From positions 13,330,507-13,394,506 of the forward strand of contig CM067086.1 in NCBI GenBank assembly GCA_034008185.1: DNA of 64,000 bases. The letters are read 5' to 3'. Origin of the DNA: Gorsachius magnificus (lineage: Eukaryota > Chordata > Aves > Pelecaniformes > Ardeidae). The translations under genes were made by a program, and so were the position numbers. Below are positions 13,074 through 24,543 of this stretch, piece after piece (position 1 is the first letter of the stretch; each line of letters begins with the position of its first letter). The notes beneath the pieces are model-generated. The model saw only the letters and a list, made by a program, of their open reading frames with translations, searched no databases and had not been told where the DNA came from.

Positions 13074-14390
13074 GATCACAGAATCATAGAATCATAGAAT
13101 GTTTTGGGTTGGAAGGGACCCCTAGAGGTCATCTAGTCCAATCCCCCTGCAGTGAGCAGGGACACCGCTAACTAGATCAGGTTGCTCAGAGCCCCGTCCA
13201 ACCTGGTCATCAATGTTCCCAGGGATGGGGCCTCCACCACCTCTCTGGGCAACCCGTTCCAGTGTTTCACCACCCTCATTGTAAAGAATTTCCTCCTTAT
13301 ATCCAGTCTAAACCTACCCTGCTTCAGTTTAAAACCATTACCCCTTGTCCTGTCACAGCTGGCCCTACTAAAAAGATTTTCCCCATCTTTCCTATAGGCC
13401 CCCTTTAGGTACTGAAAGGCCGTAATCAGGTCTCCCCGCAGCCTTCTCTTCTCCAGGCTGAACAAGCCCAACTCTCTCAGCCTGTCCTCATAAGAGAGGT
13501 GCTCCAGCCCTCGGATCATCTTTGTGGCCCTCCTCTGGACCCGCTCCAACAGTTCCATGTCCTTCTTGTGCTGAGGGCTCCAGAGCTGGACGCAGTACTC
13601 CAGGTGAGGTCTCACCAGAGCAGAGTAGAGGGGCAGAATCACCTCCCTCGACCTGCTGGCCACGCTTCTCCCGATGCAGCCCAGGGTATGGTTGGCCTTC
13701 TGGGCCGCCAGCGCACATTGCCGGCTCATGTCCAGCTTTTCATCCACCAGCACGCCCAAGTCCCTCTCGGCAGGGCTGCTCTCGATCCTTTCTTCCCCCA
13801 GCCTGTACTGATACTGGGGTTACCCCGCCCCAGGTGCAGGACCTTGCGCTTGGCCTTGTTGAACCTCATGAGGTTCACACAGGCCCACCTCTCCAGCCTG
13901 TCCAGGTCTCTCTGGATGACATCCCGTCCTTCTGGTGTGTCAACCGCACCACGCAGTTTGGTGTCGTCCGCAAACTTGCTGAGGGTGCATTCGATCTTGC
14001 TGTCTAAGTCATTGATGAAGATATTAAACAGCACCGGTCCCAGTACGGACCCCTGAGGGACACCACTCGTCACCGATCTCCATCCGGACATCGAGCCATT
14101 GACCGCTACCCTATGGATGCGGCCATCCAGCCAGTTCCTTATCCACTGAACAGTCCACCCATCAAATCCATAGCTCTCCAATTTAGAGAGAAGGATGTTG
14201 TGGGGGACCGTGTCAAAGTCTTTGCAGAAGTCCAGATAGATGACATCCATTGGTTTTCCCTTGTCCACTGATGCTGTCACACCATCATAGAAAGTCACTA
14301 GGTTCGTCAGGCAGGACTTGCCCTTGGTGAAGCCATGCTGGCTATCTCGAATTATCTCCCTGGCCTCCATGTGCCTTAGCATAGCTAAGT
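13074..14390 (-). mobile_element. CR1 LINE copy B, 5'-truncated, nested in copy A
   Basis: This minus-strand copy has a complete 3' end: tail repeats AATCATAG at about 13079-13100, then TTTTGGGTTGGAAGGGACC. Its 5' end is truncated near 14390. It encodes the second half of the reverse transcriptase: [14 protein letters not shown], the [15 protein letters not shown] block, [14 protein letters not shown] and the catalytic FADD box at 13963-13974. The C-terminal region follows in another frame (13759-13172). The frame break is a one-base deletion in a C-run (G-run on plus) at 13816-13819. Apart from that, few lesions are visible, so it is younger than copy A. It lacks ORF1 and the endonuclease, so it cannot be autonomous. 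Confidence 0.92.
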
Positions 14391-15144
14391 TGGCTTTCTG
14401 GGCAGCCAGCACACATTGCCAGCTCATGTCCAGTTGTTCATCCAGCGGCACCCCCAAGTCCTTCTCTGCAGGGCTGCTCTCAATCCCTTCATTCCCTAGC
14501 CTGTATTGATGCTGGGGGTTGCCCCAACCCAGGTGCAGGACCTTGCACTTGGCCTTGTTGAACCTCATGAGGTTCACAGGGGTCCCCTTCTCAAAATCCT
14601 CCAGGTCCCTCTGAATAGCATCCCATGCCTCAGACATGTCAACCACACCACTCAGCTTAGAGTCCTCTGCAAATTTGCTGAGGGTGCACTCAGTCCCACT
14701 GTCTATGTCACTGATGAAGATATTAAACAATCCTGGTCCCAATACAGGCTGCTGAGGGACACCGCTCATCACTGATCTCCATCCGGACATTGAACCGTTG
14801 ACCACTGCTCTCTGGGTGCAACCATCCAGCCAATTCCTTATCCAGCCAACAGTCCATCCATCAAATCCCTAGGTCTCCAATTTAGAGAGAAGGATGTTGT
14901 GGGGGACCATGTCAAAAGCCTTACAGAAGTCCAGAAGGATGACATCTGTAGCTCTTCCCTTGTCCACTGTTGCAGTCACTCCACCACAGAAGGCCACTGG
15001 GTTGGCCAGGCAAGACTTGCCCTTGGTGAAGCCATGCCGACTGTCTCAAATCACCTCCCCGTCTGTCTTCCATGCGCCTTACCATAGCTTCTAGGAGGAT
15101 CTGTTCCATGATCCTCGCAGGCACAGAGGTGAGGCTGACAGGTA
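14391..15144 (-). mobile_element. CR1 LINE copy A, 5' part (degraded reverse transcriptase)
   Basis: This is the upstream half of copy A, broken by copy B. Reading from about 15144 downward, it starts within the CR1 reverse transcriptase (VSLTSVPARIMEQILLEAM). It passes [14 protein letters not shown] and reaches LAAQKAN at 14391. The catalytic box reads FAED at 14662-14673 in place of FADD, so the copy is dead at the active site, and frameshifts are present. By chance the frame continues into copy B, giving one chimeric open frame of 359 codons (14805-13726). Confidence 0.87.
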
Positions 15145-15265
15145 CCTTTCACTAGATCACATTGCTCAAGGCCCCAGCCAACCTGACCTTGAACACTTCC
15201 AGGCATGGAGTATCTACACCTTCTCTGGGCAACCTGCTCCAGTGTGTCACCACCGTGACGGCCAG
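15145..15265 (-). mobile_element. CR1 LINE fragment C
   Basis: A short minus-strand piece of the CR1 C-terminal/3' region. On plus it reads ACTAGATCACATTGCTCAAG, then AACCTGACCTTGAACACTTC and CTCTGGGCAACCTGCTCCAG. The same segment is seen in copy A (12588-12670) and copy B (13180-13275). It abuts the 5' end of copy A at about 15144 and is cut off on both sides, with no 3' tail of its own. Confidence 0.8.
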
Positions 15266-15446
15266 AGGCAGTTCTCTCAGCCTCCCCCTGTGTGCCCCAA
15301 CCCCTCACCATCGCAAAGGCTGGGCCCACACCCCACGCACCAGTGTCTTTCCTGGACTAGGGAGGCCAGAAAGGGACAGAGGAGTCCAGATGCCGTCACC
15401 AAAGCAGCAAATAAGAGGGGAGGGAGGGAAGCATTTTTACTGCAGT

Positions 15447-15460
15447 TTTATTGGTTTATT
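15447..15460 (-). terminator. Twin AATAAA poly(A) signals
   Basis: Minus-strand AATAAA occurs at 15460-15455 and 15452-15447, at the point where the GC-rich block gives way to A/T-rich sequence. This suits a 3' end for the unit starting near 16375. Confidence 0.45.
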
Positions 15461-15985
15461 TGTTTGGGGTTTTTTTTAAATAGTTTCTTGCCCAACCTTG
15501 AAAAGAACTCCTTGTGAAGCAGCTAGGAGGGACCTTCATGCTGCAGGCCAGCCCTTCTTCCTGGCAGAACAGCAGTCTTCTGCTTCTCCAAGGGAACAGC
15601 TGTCTCTCCAGCTTCTTTGCTTGACCTCTTGCTGTCCTTCATGCATCACTGTGGAGGGTCTGGCTTCATCTTCATCCACCCATAAGGCGACCTTCTTGTC
15701 CTCAGACTGAAGATACCCCACCTCCAGGCCCCAGGGACCTTGGTGGCCCTTTGAGGGACAACTCCTGTCACTCTGGCACAGCAGTTTGGCAGAAGCCAGG
15801 TCGTCTCATCCCCTTTTCTTGGGGCTCAGAGCAGAGGAGATGGCACCCCTTCCGGAGGGGTGGGGCTGGGCGATGGGAAAGAAGGGCTCATATCACCCGT
15901 GGCAATCAACAAAATAATTGCTGATGCCAGAAGGTGGAATGGGTGGGCCTGCAGGACTGCCAGGCATGGAGGCTGGGCCTCCTCA

Positions 15986-16162
15986 CTAATGCCAGTTGCG
16001 GAGGCTGGCCCGATGGTAGGGCACTGGCTGGGCACTCCTATGTCGCCGTGTTGATGGCGTCATTGAGGGGAGCCCTGACATGGTGTAGTGGTGCCGGGGA
16101 GCCTGTGGAGGTGGATCCACTTCCATGGGTTCTTCTTGGTCATCTGGTGGATCCACCTCCAT
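15986..16162 (-). CDS. Putative small MEVDPP-repeat protein
   Basis: The frame opens at ATG 16162-16160 and gives 58 residues, beginning MEVDPPDDQEEPMEVDPPPQ and ending ASLRNWH. The hexapeptide MEVDPP is repeated after a DDQEEP spacer, and both copies carry GGTGGATCCAC on plus. The first part is acidic and proline-rich; the remainder is basic (RRHR) and unlike it. The frame stays open upstream of the ATG through a GTG-starting extension (MEVDPP preceded by AGGVES). It lies about 210 bases after the predicted start site. I do not know the family. It might be a truncated member of a repeat-containing bird protein family. Confidence 0.35.
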   Translation of the reverse strand: MEVDPPDDQEEPMEVDPPPQAPRHHYTMSGLPSMTPSTRRHRSAQPVPYHRASLRNWH

Positions 16163-16398
16163 GGACTCCACCCCACCAGCCACATGAGCAACGGCCGTTG
16201 CTACTATGAGGCTGAAGGTGCCCTCCCTCTGACTCTGCCTCCTCTTTTTCTGTCTCTCCTGCAGTCACCTCTCTGCCTTTCCAGGCAAACGTGAGCAGCC
16301 ACTTGCCTTGCTGCTCTGCAACCCCTTTCCTCCAATCATTCTTGGAATCCAAGGACCTCAAAGTTCAGCAAACTGTGAGCCACCTGCTGGGGTCCCTG

Positions 16399-16406
16399 TA
16401 TTTATA
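16399..16406 (-). promoter_or_regulatory. TATA box of the MEVDPP unit
   Basis: The minus strand reads CTATAAATACAGGG, a perfect TATAAATA in a GC-rich context where chance matches are unlikely. It would place initiation near 16375. Confidence 0.5.
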
Positions 16407-16438
16407 GGGTCTGGAACAAAGGGCAGTGAGGTAGCTCA

Positions 16439-16446
16439 TGACATCA
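16439..16446 (-). promoter_or_regulatory. CRE-like site upstream of the TATA box
   Basis: TGATGTCA on the minus strand, one base from the palindromic cAMP response element TGACGTCA, about 33 bases upstream of the TATA box. A CRE next to a TATA box is common in promoters active in post-meiotic male germ cells (CREM targets). Applying that here is inference. Confidence 0.3.
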
Positions 16447-19411
16447 GGATAGGGCAGTGGTGGGAGCTGGGTGGCCTGAAAGATGGCCTCATGTGGGAGA
16501 AGGAGGAGGGCTGGGGGGGTTGAGAGCCCCTTTCCTGGGGATTGGTCACCTATGCCCTTCTGCTGCCCCTTGGGCATAGGGAGTGCCCTCCACTTCCCCT
16601 CATGTGCTTGGGCTCCAGCCCCCTCCTCAGCCCATGCCTGGGGTCCCCTGGACGAGATGGTGGCAAGGCCCCATCTTCCTTTCAAGTCCTTTCAAGTATT
16701 CAAATAATCCACAGAACTTTAACAGATCATGAAATAGTCTGATGTAAAAATCAACCGTGTGTGATTATTTTGAATGGTCTGTTTGGTTTTTTGTTGTAAA
16801 ACTCAGAATTACACGTTCTGTTGATCAAAGACAAACCCCTGTACCTTGAAGCTTAAATTTTTATAACCCTGAAACTAAACAAACCTTCAATTGTACAATT
16901 CAATATAAATTAATATTAACATTTTCTGTGCTTTTGGCTTGTTTAACGATGCGAAATGCGCTCATGAATATTCTCACTAAAATTTGGTTTGCTTGAATGT
17001 TCATGTTCATTAAACCTATTCACAAGAGTACCATGGTCAAAATGACATTGTTTTAAATTCAGAGTATTTACAGGAAATGGTTATGAGAATTGCCCAGCTC
17101 AGTTCAGTTGACAATGCCAATTGTCTTTTTTTGTTTATATTTATTTTTGAAACATGCTTTAGGTGTGATGCATTACTTCTGTTTATTAAATATCATATTA
17201 AAGCTTGCCAGGGTGAAAACCTGAAAAGTTGTTTTTTAAATTTTAAATGCCTATGATGATACGTTTTATCTTTGTTGTTTGGTTGGATTTTTTGGGTAGT
17301 AGACTCTGACATTACAACATTTCATTATATTTCAGTGTTGTTTCATTTATTGTTGCACTGAAGAGATGGATTCATAGCCTGTGTACCTACACGTTGCAAA
17401 GAAGAGAGATCTCTATATACCTGGGAGAGCTGTTAAAACTTATCAAGTAACTTTCCCTTTGAGATGACTGAATGTCACTAACTGATGGAAAAATATGTTT
17501 CCTGATGATGAATAATGCATACTTTTGTAGTTCATTGGCAGATATGAAGAGAGTTTGTAACAGGGTGATGTGCTGTGACACTACAGCAGTGAATTCAGGA
17601 GTCCTCAGTTATGTTGTTTAAAACTAAAACTCTGACCCTACATTAAATTTCCAAGTGATCGCTGATGACATGTTCAGAAATTATGGTGATAGTTATGGTG
17701 CCAGAAACTTGAGCTGAATAGAATGGAGTTGTGCTAGCAAGTGTCTAATTAAATCTGCCCAAAACCTAAAAGATAAGAAAATGTCTATGAACTGGGGGAA
17801 CTAGGACACAAAAGGCCCTGAAGGGGCCGTGCAGAAGTTGGTAAGGATGGTTGAGATTTGTTGTGCTGTTTTTTTCACATACCAATAAAAATGAGTCCTA
17901 TAAAGGAAGAGGGGCCAAGCCCAAACTCCAGAGTCATGTTTAAAAATAAGGTGTATTTTTTAATAATTTTTTAACAGAAGATGACTAAAGAAGAAAATAT
18001 CTGTGATTATCTTTCTTGCTATTTATATCTGCTTGCTATCAGCTGAATCCTGGTCTCAAGGTAAGATTAATGAGGCCTGTCCTGTTCTCAGATTTCTGCA
18101 TAGGATTCTTGCGATTTCTACTTCTGCAAAAGTTGGTTAAATTTTTACACTGTTCAAGCATACTTCTCTGGATGAATTATAAAAGTTAGAATTGCATTCA
18201 GAGATTGAGCCAGAGAGACATACTCTGACTTTAAATGGAGACCCACAGGTATAGATTTCTGTCTCTAATCTGGTATGAAAAATAAATTTCATCACTTTGA
18301 TGTTTTTTATTTCTTATTTTTATTTCTGCCAGCCTATTTATGATCTCAAAATTATCCCTGATGCATTCCAAAGAGTCTAAGCAAAATAAACTGTTAGTAA
18401 TTATGGTGCAAAGCAGGGGCATCTGAGCTAATAAGTACAGAATAACTACAAAATAGGAGGGCATGTTTTTTTGATGCGCATTAACGTGAGAATTAGTTCA
18501 GAGAAATCTCCTGACAGACAAGCTCTAGGTCAGGAGAGGGCATATCAGTTGGACCTGCAGAGCAGTCAGCTGTACAACTTGTGAAATTGACATTTTTCAG
18601 GGCCCCATCGTGTCAAGACACTTTCATATTTTCATTTAATGTTGGCTTCATATTGTGCTGCACCCAATCTCTGAAAATGAATAAAAAATAAGACATTCAC
18701 AAAAGTCTCCAGGTTAGAAATAGTATCTTCCAAACCAACAGAGAGTGAACCCTTAAGCATGACACATATGCAAGAAATGGATCTTGTGGCCTTTATTCTC
18801 TCTCTGAGGTTAGAGCTATCACATTTGAAAGTCAGTGTATCAGAAAAGGTGGTCCTAGTGCCAATTCATGTTGAATAATAAAGCACAAGCACAATGCTGA
18901 TTGAAAAGGACATAAACATGTTAAGCTGTCATGAATAATAGATAACCATTTCTTTAATTCTTCTTTAGAAGTCAGCCTGTTGTTTAGAGTGCTATCATTG
19001 TTGTACTGAATCCATTCCTCAAGCTTTGTGTATCACCAGAATTAATTACCTCCATCCAGGAAAAGGGTCACATATATCTGTGCACAGCATATAACATTCT
19101 GCAATGATGTATCAAGTGGATTTGATCTGTTCCCTCTGACCGGTGTGGGCTCAGTGCACGCTGAATTTATATAGTTTGAAATATGAGTTTCTGCTGAAGA
19201 CTTGTCATAATAATATGCAATCCATAGAGTCTTTTCTTAGGAAAAAAGCAGAACACTTAAGAGGAAAGCTGAAAAGGACCGAATCCATTCACTAATATAT
19301 AATATGTGGTAAAATTTTCCATCTCCCTAGCCCTTAGTTGGCCAGACAATCAGAAACTGTTTCTATTAACTGATTAAAACAGAAATTCAGTGCCACCATT
19401 GTTGTGGCCTT

Positions 19412-19997
19412 TTACTGGGCTGTAAGAAAAAAAAAACAACCCGCTGTTCTGCCCTGCAAGCTATCCAGCCTGGCTCTGTTTGTTTCTCTGAGTAGATAGG
19501 GCATGACTAACTCGTCCATATGTTCAAACATAAAATTCCTGCTGTGGTTCTCTGCAACAGAGGACAAGCAGCATCTGTACATAAGGGGTATGTTTTCTAC
19601 ACTTGAATCAGTGTAGTCCTCCAATGGGACATATTTATTCCTGACACTTGGGAGCTAGCACACTACTGCATCTTTTAGGTCTGCTGGTACAATAGCAAGA
19701 TATTCCCTTTTCTGCATATGATACGTGAGTACGGCATCCAAATGCTCTACCATGAACTCAGTGTCTGCTCTGTGCACTTCTATCTCTGGCAGAAAGATCG
19801 TACAGTCTCTGTAGAATTGTCATTGCACTGGGCCCATGAACACGGTTGGGTTAATTTTGAGAATATTCTGGGGTAAGCAACCACTGCAGTCATTCTCGCA
19901 TGCTGGGCTGCCATGGCAGAGTTGGGCAGAGAATTTGTGTATCTTCCTATGGGCTGTGTTAGTGTTAATATGTGAATGGGTATTAAGTATATTCATT
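19412..19997 (-). pseudogene. Possible decayed reading frame, unknown family
   Basis: One minus-strand frame runs from an ATG near 19997 to a stop at 19412 (about 195 codons) with only two internal stops, at 19822-19820 and 19657-19655. AT-rich sequence of this length would give about ten. The translation contains coherent hydrophilic stretches such as FLPEIEVHRADTEFMVEHLD and NIPLMYRCCLSSVAENHSRN. No splice sites or poly(A) signal clearly frame it. I do not recognise the family. It may be an old retrocopy or mobile-element relic, or chance. Confidence 0.22.
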
Positions 19998-20969
19998 TAG
20001 ATCCTTTGACAAAATTATCTATGTATGTCCGCCTGAAAGGTGATTTAAAAAGATATTACCGCCTGACATTGTATAATTATAAGTAAGTGACAAATTAGGC
20101 CTGGCCAATAGCTTCTTTTCTATGACTGTCTTCCTGGTGTTTGTTACAAGCTAGTTCCTGGTTCTCCAAACTCTTAAGTACATCTGTCATTTACTAATGT
20201 CACACTGAATGAAATGGCATATAATGTATGAAAAATCCTATGGCATGTTTCTGCAGAGTCTTTACAGAAAGAGACTTCAATCCTTAATTCTGGGCTTCAT
20301 GTTTTCTTGTATTGGGAACTCCCTCTTAAGGAAATACTGTAACTTTTGTCCATGTTTGCCATGTGCCAGGTATTAGAAAGTATAGGCAAGCTTTGTAATA
20401 TGTCTTGAATGATATCCTTGTGTACTACCATTTGTTACACGCATTATTCTTAGCTCCTAAGGGCCAAAGTTGTTACACAGCTGAGGATGTGCCATGACCT
20501 GTTAATTATAGGTTAGGATCTCAGATTGCCTTTTCCTTCCTCCACGCAGGACCACATATTTCCTGCTTGTGTATGTTTCACGCAGAGAACAGTAATCATC
20601 AGCTTTAACTGGCTTTGCTCATTAATTAGCTATTATTTTTTTCCTTCTTTAATTTTTTTGTCTTTCATGTAATGACAGTTTTGCAAATAGCTTTCCCTTT
20701 CAAAACAGCTGAATCGTGTTTGACCCCGTTTTTCTTTCTCCATGTGTCTGAAGTATCTATACCTATTATACAGACAGGAGACAACTTGGACCAACTAGAA
20801 AGTGATGTTGGTATGGGAATTGTTGCTATACAAACCTGTTGGAAGCTAACGAGCTCTTCTTTCTAGTGCTAAGCACTTCCAAACCCATCTGTATTTAATA
20901 GTTTTGGCTCAAGTATCAGGTGGATGAATGTGATATAGCACATATGGAGGAATATACAGGATAAGCTTT

Positions 20970-21500
20970 AGCTTTTTATTAAACCTTTACCAAACAAATA
21001 TGCTGTACATAGTCATACAAACAAAGAAAACACTAGGGAGTTAAAGATGAATCAAAAGAAAGCAATGCAATATCTGGCAGCTTAGATAATGCATCTGTAG
21101 CCCTACCATATAACAGGCCCAAAGCTGCAAACACATGGCTTTTTGTAGAGAAACCAGATGCTGCCACTGGAAAATGTCTCAGTTTGACATCTATGGCCAG
21201 ATGGTCAAACCTGTGCCCTCTGTAGATTGTAATGCATGCAGATAATTCTGCCAAGTGTAGAAAAATAGGAATATAATCCAGTGATTGTCAGCAGTTAAAC
21301 AGGGTTACAGCAAATTCTTGCATGCACAGCCAAGGGACATCAGGTTGTTGGTGATTGTTAATGCCGCATGTGTGACCCGACTGTGAGATCTAAGCTTTTG
21401 CCCAGCAATGGTCCTGACCTCCAGCAGCTGTTTCAGCTTAGGACGGGCAGGTACTTGTCTCAAGAGGGAGGTAACAGGCACTGCACTGCTAGTATCCATG
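20970..21500 (-). other. Low-stop segment ending in a poly(A) signal
   Basis: Minus-strand frames of 64 (21499-21305) and 73 codons (21254-21033) are followed by AATAAA near 20975, about 60 bases past the second stop. The first reads PARPKLKQLLEVRTIAGQKL and RVTHAALTITNNL, the second FDHLAIDVKLRHFPVAASG. I do not recognise either. A retrocopy, LTR or chance are all possible. Confidence 0.18.
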
Positions 21501-24500
21501 GCCTCTCAGTTGCTATTGATAATGGATTTCATAGTTTCTCTTTTGTTCTGCTCCAGTGTACAGTCAAAGAGACTGAAACCACCCACAAATTAAGCTAACC
21601 TCTTTGACTTTGAAATGGAAACAAGAACAGTTTATGGAAGCCTGGAGAGGCAAGAACTAAAAGCACTGCCTTGTAAAACTTGTTCACTGCACAGAAACTT
21701 GAACTTCTTTTGGGTTTGTCATGCTGGCTCTCTCCTGAGCAAGTAATATTGCGAAGCCATCAGTGCACTAGGCATAGCTGCCGAGGTGGGCTGCATGTTA
21801 GGTTACAAACCTGGACTCAAATCCAGACTAAATAAGAATGTGGATAACCCCAGTTATTTTAAATGGGGGTATGCATACCTGTAAATTGTCTTGAGCTGGT
21901 ATGACAGCTGTTAGGGCATGGTATGACATCAAAAGAGAGAGCTCTTGGATAAAACTAGCTGACTACTTAGTGGTAAATACAGATCCAGCTATATGCTTTG
22001 TAACGTGGAGAGTGGCTCCAGCTGGATGGTCTGGTAAAAGTGAACTCTTCATAATTTCTTTCTTCTTGAAGTTGCCATTGACTGAAATGAGTTGAAACCC
22101 AATTTCCTTTCTTCTTCTAAACTTTACCTGGTTGCTTGGCATTATTAAGCAGTTGTTATGTTTTTCACAGTTACTGCATTTCAGTCATAAACATGATAGG
22201 TGAAATACACTTTGGATGAAAGATGCCACAGACCACTGAGTGTTATTACGGGACTTGTTTCCAAAGTAGTTATTGGGAATGCAATTGTACACTTGAGAGT
22301 CTTTTTTACCTACCTAATTACCTTGTGTTTCTGTCTGCAACTGGGCTAATAAACTTTAAAAGCCGTGCAAAGATTTTACAATGCTAGTGATACAAACAGA
22401 ACATTTGCCTTTATTCTTACTGCTCAAAAGCTTCACAAGCTGTGCTATCCCAATTACCTTTTTTCAATGAACATCATCCCATGAGAAATTTCAAATCCCC
22501 TACAATCTAACTGAATGTAGGCAAGATGGAAAATGCACATGGAAAAATCAGTTTGCCCAGCAGGACTTTTGCACAGACTAATTCTTAGAGAAGATTTTTA
22601 ATTTACTCCAAAACACCTAGGGTGATTCCTTCGGGTAGCAATTGCCAATTTATGCTCAATGAGAAACAGTTTCCACAACTACCTGATTAGTATGATATAC
22701 TTCTTTTCTCTACAGCAGTATCCTTGATACTGTAGAATAGCTGTAAATGACCCTTTCTTCCAGATTGTGACATATGGGTGATGGCTGGCTGCTGTAATGC
22801 TTCTCTTGATAGCATCAGATGGGATCTACTTAGAGTAGCATTGAGGGTGGGGGGGAAGCTGCAAACCTCATAGTCAAGATTACAGTCAAGCATGAAATGA
22901 GAATGGAATTCTACTGTTTTAAGCATAGCATTGCGATTAGAAGTTAGTTGGTGATTTGTTATTTAGAAAATATGGTTCTATATCATAAATGTATGTACAT
23001 AGTGATCAATCTCTGGTTTGAGCAGTTCACATGCCTGTGGAAAGAACTTCACAAAGTGATTCAACAGAGAACAGTGTGCAGACAGTTTGTGCTGGATTTA
23101 GATCCTTAGGTTAAACAATCCTTGCATGACATTGTATTTTTAAGTAAGGAACTCTCTAAAGTTAGGAAACATTCCTAAGATGGTATTCCCCAGAAATCTA
23201 TAGAAATAGTGACTAAATTTGGTTTTATTTACATGGATTCTATCCCACGACTACTTTTTCAGGACTAGTGTCTCATTAAGTTAAAATTTACTCCTCTCCA
23301 ACTTCATTCCTGCTTATGCCATTGAAATAAGTGGTAATTATTCCTGAATCTGGTGCTCTTTTTGTTTGGTTCTTTTTTTTTTTTCCTTTTGCCTTGAGTT
23401 CAACCTTTTTAGGTGGTGCAGTTTAGTCAGGACTGCTTTGATGTCTGCAGTGGTCCCCTCCTGCAGCTTCCTCCAGCCCTTTGGTATCTTGAGAACCAAG
23501 ATAAGGAACTTGTGCAAACTTGCCGAGGTTTCCATCATTCGCTTACTTTTGTATTCACATAATGTGTTCATGAGAATGATGCAGCTAGAAATGGTATGGG
23601 AGAGAGTGTTGATGACTATGAACGATATCATTATGCCAATGTATTTGCATTGTAAAAGTATCTTTTTTTATCCAAAAGCAGCAGATTTTCTTTTTCTGAG
23701 TAGTATCCAATACAGAGTGATTTTTCAATTGAATTTTAATAGCCTCTTTTTGAAATTTATGATTACCTAATTTGGAACATCCCGATGCTTCACGTGTTCT
23801 GATTTCCTTTTTCTTCCCTTTCATAGCTACTTGTAATATTAACTATATACTCATAAATAAAAAACCATCTCTCTTACCTGAAGGAAGTTTATTGTGTGTT
23901 TGTAAAAGATTGGTTCAGGGAGTTGAATTCTACTGGACCGCACACACTTGCAGGAGCAGTCATAAATTTTGCAATCGTAAGCATGGTTAAATCTTTTATT
24001 TATAAGTTAACGTACTTTTTATACTGACAGAAAATAGTGAGCAGAATGTACTTCTGGTGCATCTGTCTTAATGTCAGAAATGCCTGCCAGTTTACAATTT
24101 TCAAACAAGTAGTTGGTTGTAATCTCAAACATCAGTATTCAGTGTGAACACTTGAGTACTAAATGAAACAAACGGAAGCCCTGTCTTACTATAAATAGAA
24201 GGCAAACATGTTTTGATAAATTAATTTTAAAAGAACCTTCATTGTATGCAAAATATTGTAGAGAAATAAATTCTGAAGGTCTATTTAATTACAACTGGCA
24301 AACAGAGGGAGCTGGACAGATTGTGGCTTTTAATTTTCAGCACTGCCTGTGGGGCTAACGAATCTTAGTTTTCCCAGAACTGATTATAATACATCCAACA
24401 TAGTACTGCCATCTCAGTGATTTCTGAAAGACATGAATTTTGCAGTAAAATTGGAACAAAAAAGACTAAATTCGGACATAGGCCTGTGTTTTCCATTTTT

Positions 24501-24521
24501 TTTAACTCCACCTGATTGGCC

Positions 24522-24543
24522 TGTGTGTGTATATATATATATG
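24522..24543. repeat. (TG)n(TA)n dinucleotide repeat
   Basis: TGTGTGTGTATATATATATA, a short mixed dinucleotide tract. Confidence 0.7.

Larger units (their letters stand above)
15430..16375 (-). other. Unrecognised GC-rich transcription unit (predicted from signals)
   Basis: On the minus strand this block starts about 25 bases after a perfect TATAAATA and ends just past two AATAAA hexamers, about 945 bp in all. It is far richer in G+C than the flanks. It contains a 58-codon frame with a duplicated MEVDPP motif (16162-15986), another open frame at 16035-15826 and one at 15721-15536. No intron is obvious. It could be a short lineage-specific gene, a decayed retrocopy or a solo LTR, since TATA plus AATAAA is also an LTR layout. 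I do not recognise the family. No transcript evidence is available. Confidence 0.4.

Noticed and set aside
13499..14056. 185-codon plus-strand open frame
   Set aside because: It is antisense to the CR1 copy B coding region; its openness follows from the GC-rich LINE sequence.
13726..14805. A single 359-codon reverse transcriptase gene
   Set aside because: Sequence shows it is a chimera of two CR1 copies, with a duplicated reverse transcriptase segment, and has no upstream half.
16140..16361. 73-codon minus-strand frame upstream of the MEVDPP frame
   Set aside because: It begins close to the predicted transcript start and its C-terminal part is an out-of-frame reading of the MEVDPP coding sequence; I treat it as leader sequence.
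23338..23770. Overlapping 97- and 134-codon frames on opposite strands
   Set aside because: Lysine-rich or hydrophobic low-information translations with no splice or family features.
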